NCBI GenBank assembly: GCA_002633005.1 | Contig: NMRA01000420.1 | Location: forward strand, 361,025 to 401,747 | Reading direction: 5' to 3' | Source: Phoronis australis | Lineage: Eukaryota; Phoronida; Phoronidae | DNA: 40,723 nucleotides | In this document: one piece after another, positions 10,491-22,259 of the stretch | Numbering within the stretch: position 1 is the stretch's first letter | Layout: every line of letters starts with the position of its first letter | Position numbers and translations under genes: made by a program | Notes under the pieces: generated by a model | Told to the model about the DNA's origin: nothing | The model's input: only the letters and a program-made list of their open reading frames with translations | The model's database searches: none

Positions 10491-12170
10491 CTGAAAATAT
10501 CAGCTAAGTTTGCACATACATTTACGTCGAATAGTCTACTCAGATGGTGGTATTGTTACAGTCATGTTGACATGCACGCTTTGTTTCGAAGTTGTTCGAA
10601 TCGACCAGCGTATTCGTCTTTTCATCGAAGGCCCACGTTGTTTGGTGGGTGTTCTTCACAGTTTGATATTAACGCTGAAATTGTTTTCATGCTCAGTATT
10701 TTTGGTTTTTGGTCTTTGCCTATTGCAAATTTTCAAAAGAAAATGTGGTCACCGAATTACTGAGATTTCCCAGTACATCCGTTTAACTAAAAGTGCTTTC
10801 GCGTGTACCAAAGCTTTGGTAAGTCGGAAAGGTTAACTGAGGTTGTAAAAGTAGGGGCCTAGAAGTTGTTTTTAAGCTATTTAAGCGCACACATCGTCAT
10901 ATTAGAATCCACTATTTGACCTTCTCAAAGGCGATCCAGTTTCAAAATCATGATTATCCCGATGGCGATTATATTGTGTTGTGATTGTAAAATAAGTTAA
11001 GTTGGTGGGAACAATCTGAGACGAGAAGTTTTCTTTCACATATTTTGATATTCTAAAAAGAATTTCCGCATGAATTAAATAGGTCCTTAGATTGCCCACA
11101 CCAACGTCCCGGTCACGACAATTTCAAAACACACATGGAAGGATGACGTAATAAAGGTGCACTGAATATTTTTTGAGCCATGATTGGATTTAGCCCTCCC
11201 AATTTCATTAAAATTTGATGCCTGGTGGGGTGTCTGGGCAGTTCAGGCTCTGTGCTGCATGTGAAGGCTACGAATGGCATTTGCTGGATTATTGTCAGCT
11301 GTTAACCCCTTGACCCACTTTTTGCTGAGCTGTGACTTTTCTTAAACTTTACTGATTGCAAACGAGAAATTGAAATTTAGCGGGAAATTCAGGTACCCTT
11401 CAGACTATGGCATTTTCAAAAATCTGGCCACCCGACACAAAGTTTTACCTGATTTGTGGAATGTGGAAAGTTCTAGACCGGTTGCACTTCCGATAGTGGT
11501 AAACAGGGGGGGGGCTGACTTTGGAATCAGTTTCTATAGACTTTGTGCAAGGTTTTTGAAGTCTTTAGTCCATTGTACTACTCTAATTTTCAAGTTTTGT
11601 ACACCCTGTGGTGCAGACTGTTGGACATGAGTGAACCTGGTATTTCGAGCCTCAAATCAGCAAAAATTGATGAGTGCCACCACATACGTCAACAAGACTG
11701 ATCTCATTGGCCGCCTCCAGTATTGTGTCATGGACCGCGGCGACACCTAGTGGGGTGTGTGGTCCGACAAAGTACGTGAGACGTCGACTACTATTGTCGA
11801 TTTCTTTTTGTCAAATTCAAAATTGGGACCTGTTTTTGTTTGAAATATTGATAATAAAAATATGATAAATTTATAGGCTTATGCAAAATACAGTGTATAA
11901 GGAAAATCAAGAAAAAATCTGGTAGCGAAGCAAATATTAATTACGGAAAATACAGCACATCATGACAAAAGGGGGACTCAGTATATTGTAATCAAAGGTG
12001 AGCAGGTGAAAGTAAGTGATCAGATGGTGGACAGGTACAAAACCTGCAGGATTTTGTCCAGGAGGTGGGGAGGTGATAAACATAAGATAGATCTGCAAAG
12101 GGAGAGGTAGGAATAGAAACGCTTCATTTCTTTCCAACATACGTAGGCATAGGAAGCAAGGGGGGCAGGG
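10491..12170. other. putative intron sequence, no gene seen
   Basis: Unrecognised plus-strand ORFs (10510-10836, 11370-11630, 11674-11865) lack domain or splice support. A G-rich stretch closes the interval near 12158-12178. Nothing else recognised. Confidence 0.4.
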
Positions 12171-12425
12171 GGGGGGGGCAAGCGCCCCTCAACCAAAAGT
12201 TTGGGGGCGGAGATAGCTTTCCGCCCCCAGTATTGCAGATGTTAATAAGTATCGATTAATTAACAATAAATTATCAAAACTTTCAGCACNGGGGGGGGGG
12301 GGGGGGGGGGGGGGCAAGCGCCCCTCAACCAAAAGTTTGGGGGCGGAGATAGCTTTCCGCCCCCAGTATTGCAGATGTTAATAAGTATCGATTAATTAAC
12401 AATAAATTATCAAAACTTTCAGCAC
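12171..12425 (+). repeat. near-perfect duplication flanking an N
   Basis: The segment ending at 12289 (from the poly-G run through CAAGCGCCCCTCAACC to TTTCAGCAC) is repeated base for base at an offset of 136, ending at 12425. The junction is an N at 12290 followed by a 24-base G run. The perfect identity around an N and a homopolymer points to an assembly artefact rather than a biological tandem duplication. Confidence 0.8.
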
Positions 12426-12584
12426 ACCAACTTTGTTTTACAATAAAATATTTTATTGAAAAAATAACAGACTGTCTTTCCCCCAACCATTAAATGTCTA
12501 AAAACTTCCACCAGACAGTATTCGAACAGGGGTCTAGATCTTTGTTCCAAAACTTCACACCTTCTACATTCGAGCAGGAGCTCC

Positions 12585-13026
12585 GTGCCCGGTTGCATGA
12601 AATAGTCCCAAATAGCGTCTCAACTGAGTTGTCTAAATCTTTTGCATAACTATTTTTGCTTTTAACTCTTGTATGTTATATTTTTTCTATCATTTTGTCT
12701 TTATTACGAGTTTCTCTTTGACATGTGAAGTTTTCTAATAGTATACGTACAAGCTGAGCCCTTAATTCACTCAAAACATTTAAGGACTTAGTCCTTAAAT
12801 AGGGGGCGTTGTATGAAAAAATCCCTACTTATTTTCAATAATATTGAGAATTCAACGTAGTGTTGACTCTCGATTTGTCTCAAAGCCACAAATTGACTTA
12901 GTGATGAGACTCAAACAGCATAAGAAAGGACAATCAGTGTTTTCACAAACTCACAAATGAGCTGTACATTTAGTGAACTTTTGTTAATCGAGTCCCTATT
13001 TGGGACTGTTTCATGCAACCTGGCAC
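12585..13026. mobile_element. 442-bp MITE
   Basis: The left end GTGCCCGGTTGCATGAAATA continues to GTCCCAAATAG. The right end read inward is GTGCCAGGTTGCATGAAACA, then GTCCCAAATAG, so the inverted repeats are about 31 bp. The interior contains a CTAAATCTTTTGCATAAC motif, an AGGACTTAGTCCTTAAAT palindrome and no ORF. A left-truncated relative with an intact right end lies at 19320-19590. Confidence 0.75.
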
Positions 13027-13079
13027 TGGATCCCCCTGCATTCGTGCCTGATGAGATCTGAAACACGCGGGTAGCGACT

Positions 13080-13660
13080 TGGGGTGGGGTGAAATGAGTA
13101 AAACTGGCGCAAAAATGGGAGGGGGTTTTAAATCAGGAAGTATAAATTCCTGCCTGTAGTCCAGTAAACCTGTCTTCTATGCCGCCCCCAAAACAGCAGA
13201 TACCTATTGAATGCACAGAGCATTTTGGATTCTTTTTTACAGTGCTTTCCAGCTCTTGTACACGATTCACATTTTATCATCAAATCAACTATCAGCAGAT
13301 AGTTAACCCCGGTTAAAGGCAAATTCAGCCTACATCGGCCAACTTCAAAGTAAATAACATAAGGACGCCTTGTTTTCCGACGTGATGCTTAAAGACCTGT
13401 GTCGAAAACAAAAATCTTAACAAACGACATCGTCACTGATAGTAGGTAATGTACACATGTACTACCGCAGTATCACCGAAGTAGGGCTCATCATGCCTTT
13501 AAAAGAACACTTCCTTCAAAACTTGCTATGGCAAATTATCAGGCAGGTTACCAACCCAAACACTTAAAATTTATGATACCCTAAAGTCCATACCACGATT
13601 GAAAATAAATGTGCACCTTGAAATGCAGTCAAAATCGCACAAAATAGCGATGCATCGAAC
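13080..13660 (+). repeat. dispersed repeat R, copy 1
   Basis: Aligns in the same orientation with 25430-25985. Shared stretches include CAGTCCAGTAAACCTG, AACATAAGGACGCCTT, CTTCCTT, TATGGCAAATTATCA and CAGGTTACCAA. It follows the 442-bp MITE here, as the second copy follows the truncated MITE relative, so MITE plus R were duplicated together or form one larger repeat. No coding signature; the 64-codon minus ORF in it (13128-13322) is not conserved in copy 2. Confidence 0.75.
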
Positions 13661-14025
13661 GATCACAGATGCGGCAGGAACCATGAAGATTAGAACTACA
13701 CGTGTAGAGCACGCAGGTCCTAGTCAAAGGTTATGTCACTGGGTGAAAGTCAAGGAAAATAACTGTATCGATCACAGCACGAGGCATGAAACACTTTGTG
13801 GTAAGGAATTCACTTCACAGTACTAAGGGTTAAGAACTATACAATATCGGGACACCAAGATGTTCGGCTCAAAGACACCATAAACATTGTTACAGTATTG
13901 TCCAGTCATTCTACGGATAACCCGGAAAAATTGCAACAGAAGGTTTTATTGCATAAATCGTATCCTTTCACACCCCTTAGTGGAAAAAAGTCTACCGGAA
14001 TCGGAGTGGCGGAAGTTGGTTTTTC

Positions 14026-14640
14026 AAGATGGCGGACAAAATAACCGCCAGATTTTCTGATGCGCATTATAACTCAAGAGTGGAATGTGGTAGAGTAAAA
14101 ATTCAAAAAGGTTTACCTATGTTTTGTGGGTCCATTGGAAATGGTTTTACATGGCTGTGGTGACAACGTCCGCCATTTTCCAAGATGGCCGCCCAATCTA
14201 CTTGAGTCGCAAAACTTCACACGAACAGATTAGTGTCGTCTTGCTTCAAACATCGCATCCTAGGTTTTCTGGGCGACTAATCCATTGAGACTCATTACAT
14301 TTGACACTAATGATTACTTCCACCATTTCCAAGATGGCGGACAAAATGGCCGCCAGATTTGCAGGGGATCATTATAACTCGAGAGTGGAATGTGATAGTA
14401 AAAATTCAAAAATGTTTTCCTATCTTTTGTGGGTCAACAAGTCCATTGGAAAAGTTTTGCATGGCCGTGGTGACACCATCAGCCATTTTCCAAGATGGCC
14501 TTCAAAACTATTTCGAATCGCACAACTTCGCACAAACAGATTAGTGTGTCGTCTTGCTTCAAGTATCAAAGGTTTTCTGGGTCGACTAATCCATTTAGAC
14601 TCAATGCGTTTGGCTGTAATGATTACTTCCACTATTTTCT
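14026..14640 (+). repeat. two tandem ~307-bp units with AAGATGGCGG heads
   Basis: Units start at 14026 and 14331, each beginning with AAGATGGCGGACAAAAT; a third partial unit begins at 14641 (AAGATGGCC). Each unit also has an internal CCATTTTCCAAGATGGCC, CGCACAAC/CGCAAAAC, GAACAGATTAGTGT and TTTCTGGGCGACTAATCCA block. The head matches the YY1-type AAGATGGCGG consensus, so these units may bind a YY1-like factor or carry promoter activity. Confidence 0.75.
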
Positions 14641-14980
14641 AAGATGGCCACCAAATAGTTGCTTCGTGTAAGATTTTCAAATTCCAGAGACACGCCATAT
14701 CCTGAGTTTTACAAGTCAGCACATCCATTACAATATTTTTGTCTGGCTCTTGATGATTACGACTACCATTTTCAAGATGGTTTAACGAATAACGTATTTG
14801 GGTCAAATACATCAGGTTTGCCTGAACTGAAGGATCATTGCTCTACTGAAAAAATGTGCTGTATTAATTCAGTGATCTACTATCCACACTGTCTGTGTTA
14901 CTTCCAGTTAGTTATAAATGCTAGTGAATCTATACACAATGAACCAGTATTTACACAACTTATCTCTGTCAACTCACAAT

Positions 14981-17890
14981 GAATTGCTGCAGCTAAAACC
15001 ACGGCATTCTCCACATGCCACCGAGTACGACTATCCTAACTTCTTGCACGTACATCTCTTGGAGCTGCAGTTGGTCTTACACGAGCATCTCACGTCTTTC
15101 AGCAGGTTCTCTGGTGCTGCTGAATGGTCCGTCGTCGTGGGAATGAATTTTCCACCTGCCAGCATCCATCCCCAATACAGCGAGTCTAGGCCACTGCCAC
15201 GGAAACTTGACTGCTCTTGCTCTTGATAATATGTCCCGGCAGCATGGAATTTAGCAACTAAAGAAAGTTCGTATTAATGACTGTATTTGGACTGTGGCAA
15301 GTCCGACACCTCATCCACAATTTGCCTGTATTGCAAGTCATCCAAATTTCCAGAGCCAGTAACGCCATGAAGCACAGATACAACTCTTACCAGCTTCAAA
15401 TATGTCTTGCTTCAGCTGCATGTGTCTAGTGAATACTGTTACTAGACTTTTGCAGAATTTTCGATCACGCAGTTTCTTGAATGGGAGAGCCTTTGCTAAT
15501 ACCGAACAGCTGTAATGTTGTGTTGCAACCACCTATTGCACGCGCAAATGGCAAAACTGCGCAAGTTTCGACACCAAGAGACAACTGTAGTTCCTTGATG
15601 TCGCACACTCTTCTCTTGCTTTGGTGTCTCTTGTCAAATTTCATGTTCATGAAATTTGTTGTGAAGTAGCATGGTAACGCTAAAGAACCAACAAGTCTGT
15701 ATCGTCTGCAATAAGGGTAGTTGGACCTTGTGCTGCGTTCTCTACTGCTGTTTCTACAATTAAAACATCTGCGTTACCTTGAGCTTATACCACTGTGCAA
15801 CCAGCATTTCTTAGCAAACTTGACAAGAAGTGAGTGAATCGTTTGTTTTTGCTTTTTGCCAAAAATGTTCCTTTTTTACTTGATCACCATGTCACCATTG
15901 TTCTTCAGTTCCAACCACCCCACACAGTCTTTGAACATGAGAGACATCTTTAGTTGATGGTCCATCTCAGTAACCATCAAAAACAACAATAGGCTGGGTG
16001 CACTTGCTGATGCAATCCACATAAGCTCTACCAAATGATTGATACGTAGCACCTCTAGGCCATGGAATACGGTGAAAGAGAGAACCGCCGTCGATTACAT
16101 GCGTCACCGTGTTTGCTGGAAACTGAAATCCTCAGGTAGTCCTCCACTGGACCAGAGTGCATCAACTAATTTGATTTATTAGCGACTCTGGGAAGACCAG
16201 ATGTATCAAAAAGGACAGGGGAACCAACACACAGCTCAAACTTCAAAAGGCTTGATGAACTTTCACTGTTGTCTTTTGCAGCTGTCAGGATTCGCTGAAA
16301 TAGCAGTTGTGGATCCACTTGTGTAAAATTACTATTAGCAGCATGAACTGATTGACTTGTCATTGCCACAACTTTGTCTATCTTTCTGAATGTGAAGTCT
16401 TTCACACTTGAGCCCTCCATAGACAAGCGAACCGCCTTCCCCACTTTTCTGGCATTTTCGGCACTGACGCATTTGCCGCAGTCACACCAGTGGCGATGTT
16501 CTGCAATGTTTCTCTTTAAAATGGGTTACTGTTGTGGAGGAATTCAACAATGCTGCGGATGTCTTTGTCGTCACGCGACTGTCTTGCCTGGGTACATTCT
16601 TTATGCTGCTGACTTGTTTCACAACTCAAGTTTGTCACAGTCTGCATGGCACCATTTATACTTGAACATGCCGGCAAGAAAAGCAGCCACGGTGCACTCT
16701 GTGTATCTCCCATTTCGCAACCTCTAGTTAAACCTCCTGTTGTTTTAATACTTTTCATGAGCATTTGTTCAATTACAAGATCATATCTCATTATGACAAG
16801 CCTGCCCAGAATCTGTCACTTTGTCTTATGGTTTGTTGGCCGTAGACGTCTAGACGGGTGTCATTGAGTTGCTACGTCTCCTTCAGTCAAGTATATGTAT
16901 GAAGATTTTGCATGAAAGTTGTGACCAGCAGCTGCAAAGTAAGGCAGCATTTCAGAAACTGCTTTTAGGTGAAGCTCCCAATCTGACGTTATTTCTGCTT
17001 TTAAAAAATTCGAAGGATGTCAATCATCTTCATATACTGTAGACAAAGACTAATGATTGGACTTTGCATGGACAAGACTGATTTATGTGCTTTGATTTTT
17101 TATGAATACCCACAAGACACTCCGAAGAGCATACGTCGTCGGAAACAGACGTCATGCCAGCAATAAGATCATCATACCGCTTCAGACCAGCTCTCAAATC
17201 ATCATGAAGAATATCATTGGCCATTGATTCTTTTGACGAACTATTCTCTGCCACTGTGAATCCTGAAGACATATACTCTGATTCAGACGTGTTTGAATAT
17301 ACCAAAGGCAGTAGGTCTGAAACCAGAAGTGAGCTCTCGTGAGGGCATTCCACTGTAATCCAAGGTTCAGAATCGGAAGGCACTGGCTGGGCTTGGCATG
17401 CCCCATAGTATACATCTAGTTATGTGATCAGTTGGGATGTCTGAGATGTCTGAAGAATCTGTCTCCATATTCTGACGAGCCAAAATTTGTGTACAAGCAT
17501 TGAACTGCTCCACCTCTTGGCATGTAATCTGTGTGTTCTGTATTGCTGACATTCCGGACTCCTGGAATTTCTAAAGAACCTGAATTTCTTTCTTCATAGG
17601 TTTTGGATTGGCGTTACTTGATCTGTCAATATTTGGAAGTGGGATGTTGAATGTTCTGGCTTTTATGATAGCATTCAGTGCTGAGTCTACCAACCTATGA
17701 ACCCTCACTTTTTCCATTTAACATAAGAATCACACTGTTTGATGCATACACTGTCTCAAAAACTCCTTGAAGCCCTGTGCTTGACATTATATATCCGATA
17801 CATTCCAGAAAGCTCATCTCAGTATGAAATCTTCCAAGCCTGGCTAAGAACAAATGACTGCAGATCATTATCGTTTTGTTTGCAGGCACT
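14981..17890 (-). pseudogene. PIN/FEN-like nuclease gene of a multicopy invertebrate family, decayed
   Basis: Minus-strand frames, broken by several frameshifts and stops, follow one another in the order known for a large uncharacterised protein family that is multicopy in many invertebrate genomes. From N to C: a degenerate 'LSGMYRIYNVKH' segment (about 17800), 'DDLRAGLKRYDDLIAGMT...VCSSE' (17120-17220), 'MLPYFAAAGHN' (16918-16950), 'DLVIEQMLMKSIKTTGGLTRG' with 'ETSQQHKECTQARQSRD' (16540-16790), 'DFTFRKIDKVV...QVDPQLLFQRI' (16290-16400), 'VIDGGSLFHRIPWPRGATY' (about 16045-16105), 'VVFDGY' (15970-15987) followed at once by a TGA, 'DDTDLL' (15689-15706), and a C-terminal Cys-rich part with CSCKTNC, CTCKK and ACGECRGFSC (about 14985-15095) interrupted by a TAG. 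The spaced acidic motifs suggest a PIN/FEN1-like nuclease; the Cys region resembles CXC domains. Function is inferred. Confidence 0.75.
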
Positions 17891-18482
17891 AAGTTCCTCT
17901 GAAATCAGTTACCTATGTTCATTAAAAGCATGCATATTAAACAAATTGTGGGTCCTAACTATTAAAATTTAATTAATAACTTTTTGTTACACAATCCTAT
18001 TTGCTTTTCATCAAATTCAGGTGAAATCAGCAGCCAATTCTCAATACATGCCAGCAGCAGACGAAATCGATGCTTGGGAACAACTAATAATATCTCCAAT
18101 AGCAGAGAAAAAAGCCTGCCCAATTTTATTAAGGGTTTGTATAATGAATAAGCCAATAACTCCACCACAAAAACATATTTTTCTAACAAATGTTATTTAT
18201 GATACCTCAAATGAATATATTTTACAGAAAAATAATTGAGTTTGTGAAATTTATTATGAAAATTTAACTAAAGCCTTTTCTGAAAAACACACCAACGTTT
18301 ATATTATGTAATCTAAAATGTGATTAAAATTCCACATTTAGTATATAAATCTTAAAACCAAATTATAGAAACAATCAACTCATTAACCCTGACTGTAGAT
18401 TGTAAAATGTTTTTGTGTAAATGCGTATCAGGTTACAAACAAAGTTTGCAGAACGTAAATTCGGTAAATTAGGGTTTTGAAT

Positions 18483-18860
18483 TGGCAGCCATTTTGGCGG
18501 CCATTTTGTCAGCCATCTTGATTTTTTCTCGCAAGCCAGTGACCAGTTGTAAGGTCCAGATATTTTCAATTGTCTAACTTACAAAAGAATAAAACTTTTG
18601 CCATTTTCAGGGCAAAATATAAAAAGAAATCTTGCAACATGTACCAAATTGCCATTTTGGCCGCTATTTTGGCCGCCATTTTGTCGGCCATATTGGTTTT
18701 ATTTTACGGAAAATTGGCATCTTTTGATTGGTATGCCTGTTATGAAAAGTATATAATCAATGACAAGCTTTATTGTTTTATTTTTAGCTGTTACATAAGA
18801 GTAATATGCCAGAAAACCGTAATCACCGGTTTTGTCGGCCACTTTGTCCGCCATCTTGAA
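18483..18860 (-). repeat. GGCCGCCATTTTG-type runs in right arm
   Basis: Three clusters (18483-18521, 18651-18696, 18835-18860) carry minus-strand AAGATGGC(G/T)GACAAA(A/G)TGGC(C/G) or AAAATGGCGGCC motifs, matching the heads of the tandem units in the left arm in mirrored orientation. Between them the sequence is AT-rich and not conserved with the left arm. Confidence 0.6.
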
Positions 18861-18997
18861 AAACCGACTTCCGCCACTCCGATTTTGGTAGATTTTTTTC
18901 TGACACCAAGGGTTGTTTGAAGATGCCATTTATGCAAAAAACCTTCTGTTGCAATTTTTTGTAGGTTGGGCCCTCTGGAGACCTAGAATGACTGGAC

Positions 18998-19319
18998 TAG
19001 TAGGCTACAAAAAGTATCGATGGCAGATAAAGCATTCACTCCTTGACCTAGGTGTTCCCATTAGTATACAGATAGACTTTCAATTGACCCAGGACAGTAC
19101 AGACGGAGAACACTCACAATATATAGCTTAGCAAATCTAAATTAACAATTGGGGGCAATGTTAAGGAAAACGTTTCGTCTGTCCACGAACGGTTCACCAT
19201 TTTGTTTTCTAAAGTTAGCCCAAATCAAAAATTTGAAAAGACTATTAGTTTGATATCACTAAAATCACCGGAAAATGGGGGGTCCTGATTAATTGGACCC
19301 TCCCCCCTGGATCCGCCTG
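18998..19319. other. spacer with C-rich TE end
   Basis: No gene. The end (19300-19318) reads CCCTCCCCCCTGGATCCGCC, the reverse of the GGCGGATCCAGG type of terminus also seen at 28937 and, degenerate, at 33643. This is typical of hAT-like MITE or SINE ends in marine invertebrates. Confidence 0.45.
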
Positions 19320-19590
19320 TGCTCAACTGAGTTGTCTAAATCTTTTGTGTACTTGTTTCGTTGTTATATTTACAGTATCATCATTACGAGCTCTTCTTTT
19401 GACTTATGGGCTGCCTAATAATATAAATAAAACTAGGCCCTTAATTCAGTCCAAATATTGAGGGACTTGCACGTAATGATCCATACTTATCTTCAGTAAT
19501 TTTAAGAGTTCAACAAAGAAAACTTACATAATATGCATAGTAGATTTAGGGAACAGTAGAGTCGCTATTTGGAACTGATTGATGCAGCCG
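19320..19590. mobile_element. MITE relative, left end lost
   Basis: Begins with CTCAACTGAGTTGTCTAAAT, which matches the interior of the 442-bp MITE at 12620, and runs colinearly to an inverted-repeat right end (TATTTGGAACTG...GCAGCCGGGCAC). The left terminal repeat is missing. Confidence 0.65.
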
Positions 19591-19797
19591 GGCACTGGAC
19601 CCCAAGCATCCGTGCCTGTGAAGGGATCTGGAATGCCGGTTAGTGAATCGTAGACCGGGATCCCAGAGCTTTTTGGGCATGAAAAGGTAACCAATTTTCT
19701 TTGGTGCCACAGTGCTCTATGGGTATCCTGATGCCGTCTGTCAGGTTTGTTTTGGTGGGTGTGGTCAGGGGAGCCAAGAGAATTACACTAAAAAATT

Positions 19798-20545
19798 GAG
19801 CTAGATCAACTTTTCTGGTAACCACTTAAAACTGCCTTCAACACCTGCTACGTCATCCATTGTATCAAAATTGGTCACTGCCAGACAATTTCAGTGGTGG
19901 GTAGTACCTGCCAGACGAACATATACAGGGTACAAAAATTGAGCTAGATCAATCCGAGAGGTAACCGTTTGAAACCAGTAGCAAAATATTCACCGTAAGC
20001 CCAGGTATCACGAATGAACACTGCCAGACAAATCTAGTGATGGGTTACCCCCGCCAGACACGCCCAAATACCAGAATTGAGCTAAATCAACCCATCAGGT
20101 AACCGTTTGAAACCAATTGCACGATGTTCAGCACCACTGAACATGGAACAACAGTTAGATGCCAGACAATATCAGTGGTGGGGTGGCCCTGCCAGACGAT
20201 TATCAAAAAGGGTTAAAAATTGAGCTAGATCAACCCAAGATGTAACCGCCTAAAACTAGTTCCAAAATATTCACCGTAAGCCTAGGTATCACGAATAAAC
20301 ACTGCCAGACAAATGTAGTGGTGGGTTAGCCCCGCAAGACACGCCCAAATACATGAATTGAGCTAGATCAACCCTGAGGTAACCACATAAAACCAGTTGC
20401 AAAATATTCGCCGTAAGCCCAGGTATTAAGAATAAATACTACCAGACAAATATAGTGGTGGGTTATCCTCGCCAGACACGCCCAAGTACCTGAGTTGAGC
20501 TAGATCAACCCGCCAGGTAACAGCTTGAAACCATTTGCATAATGT
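19798..20545 (+). repeat. six-unit tandem array, left arm
   Basis: The anchor GAGCTA(G/A)ATCAA recurs at 19798, 19941, 20079, 20222, 20360 and 20497 (steps 143, 138, 143, 138, 137). Each unit also has GGTAACC, GAAACCA and two GCCAGAC motifs around a GTGGTGGG core. Unit types alternate at first (a 143-bp and a 138-bp type), suggesting a higher-order dimer. Confidence 0.85.
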
Positions 20546-21117
20546 CGAGCAACATTCTGCATGCAAAAATGATACTTTACAGACATTTTCAGCGGTGGGG
20601 CAGGAACGAGCAGAGGTTTGGTCGATGTAGGGGCGACTTTAGACGCCCCTATCTCTCTACTCAAATGAATATATCCCATTTAGGCCCGTAGCCAGCATTG
20701 AGCGAGGGTGGTTCAAATTTCAAGAACGGTGGATCTTGGTATTCTGCAAACGTCGACACTGTAGAGTTTTCGGTGATGCCTTTTACACAGCTTAATTAGG
20801 GGGAAGGGAAATCTGTATACATGATGACGACTCATGTTCATGAGATGAGAAGGAATTTGTAATACCAGATACGAGGATGCTGTGACGGTTGCTCGCGAAG
20901 AACGGGACACAAATTAGGATGTAATGTGGTCCAAAAAGAGAACACTCTCGCGTTATTTCCTGCCGAAGTTTCAAATCGGCCATTCTTAAATGAGTGATTA
21001 CACCTCATTGCATACTCAGACGGAAATGTGAAGTCTACTTGGCGAATGACTTAACAAAATTGTATATCTGGTTGTATTTTAGCGTGTTACTTAAGTTGCT
21101 TACATCGCTGGAAATGG

Positions 21118-22255
21118 GGACATCCCACTATTTCGAAAGTTTACTACTCGGAAGTTTCACTGACTATTCTGAAGGTTCACTACTTCAACGATTTACCACT
21201 TCAAAGATTCACAGCTCCAAAATATCTAAACTTTCAGACTCAGATGTAATTTTTAAACTTTTACATGCTAAAATGAACGATGTTTCAGCTATTATATGCA
21301 CCTATACCAAAAACAACGCCCGGGCACTAAAACACTTTGGATTTTATGTAGACAGTGACCACCGTCTCCAGCTGGCCAACACAACCAGAAACGGTAGTCA
21401 GATTTCATGCACATGCGAAATTGCCCGCATGTCTTAAAATGAGTACGCACTTGCATTTTAAAATGATATGAAGTAGGAATACTGATGAATTATCAGTCAT
21501 GACACAATTCATCAAATCCATGTCAAGATCGAATCGCAGCGCGACGCACACAGCCTGGTCGAAATTAAATGAAGTTACTAGGCCACCCTGTCCCTGCCAG
21601 TGCTCACGGAGTCAGGGAGTCCCATTTAGTCTTCTTAAATTTGAAACCGCCGTTGGTCGCCGCAGCCGTGCCCCAGATGTTGTCTCTGCTTGAGAATGAG
21701 TCGTGATCACACAACCAAAGTAGTGAACTGTTGGAATTCTGGGCCCAGTCTCGAATTTTTACTCGAAATGGAACTCGAAATAATGTTTGGCATTTTTTAA
21801 TCTACTTTTGTGCGAACTCAAGGTAAGTGTCCATTACTTAATGCTCGAATACATAATGACTTACGTGGATGATTGATTAGTTCTAGTTCGCTGATGACAA
21901 ATCCAACATTAAAGCTAAGAGTTTGAGTTTAAACTCGAAATTTCGAGTTTTTACTCGAGTTTGTAGCACGCAAATAAGGGTTTTTAAGTGCAAACTTGGA
22001 CTAGAAACTCATATGCATAAACTATAATTATTCGAGCACAATCTGATAACCACTTATCTTGAGTTCGCACAAAAGGAGCAGAGAAATTGCCAAAAATAAT
22101 TTCCAGTCCGTTTTGAGTACAAAGATTAGAACCGGGCCCGGGTTTGGAATAGTGGAAATTCAAAGTAGTGATCTTTAGAATATTACGAACCTTCGGAGTA
22201 ATGGGCATTTTGAGTACTGGACCTTCGGAGTATTGAACCTTCGTCATAGTGACAT
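21118..22255. repeat. mirrored clusters of a ~16-bp motif
   Basis: At 21125-21220 short units of the type CTA(C/T)T(C/T)CGAAGGTTCA recur every 15-20 bases (CACTATTTCGAAAG, CTACTCGGAAG, CTATTCTGAAGG, CTACTTCAACG, CCACTTCAAAG). At 22147-22255 the same motif occurs several times on the opposite strand (CCTTCGGAGTA twice, CCTTCGTCATAGTG). The clusters bracket the foldback and may be subterminal repeats of another element. Confidence 0.5.
21741..22139. mobile_element. 399-bp foldback MITE
   Basis: Both arms begin with GGGCCC and run inward through (T/C)TCTAATCTTTGTACTC-like / TCTCGAATTTTTACTC, TTTGGCA, CTTTTGTGCGAACTCAAG and GCTCGAATA. The loop region contains the perfect palindrome CTCGAAATTTCGAG near 21934-21947. 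There is no ORF of its own. Confidence 0.75.
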
Positions 22256-22259
22256 GGAA

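Larger units (their letters stand above)
13900..18997. mobile_element. 5.1-kb TIR element carrying a decayed gene
   Basis: The left arm from GTCCAGTCATTCTA at 13900 and the right arm ending with its reverse complement at 18997 share further segments in mirrored order: AATTGCAACAGAAGGTTTT, TTGCATAAAT, AATCTACC / AGTCTACC, ATCGGAGTGGCGGAAGT, and GGTTTTTCAAGATGGCGGAC. The arms are about 140-160 bp and diverged. Inside the left arm are two 305-310-bp tandem units (14026-14640); inside the right arm are several GGCGGCCATTTTG-type runs. The interior carries one minus-strand pseudogene over about 3 kb. Exact termini and target-site duplication could not be fixed. The superfamily is unknown: no DDE transposase is visible. 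Confidence 0.65.

Noticed and set aside
14301-14642. 113-codon ORF over the tandem units
   Set aside because: Produced by the 305-310-bp repeat; not conserved between units.
19798-20545. CRISPR-like regularly spaced repeats
   Set aside because: Units are 137-143 bp and repeat along their whole length rather than as short repeats with unique spacers, and the context is a eukaryotic TIR element.
20994-21437. 147-codon plus-strand ORF inside the foldback element, possible transposase
   Set aside because: No DDE or other catalytic pattern. Much of it is translated from the short CTACTCCGAAGGTTCA repeats.
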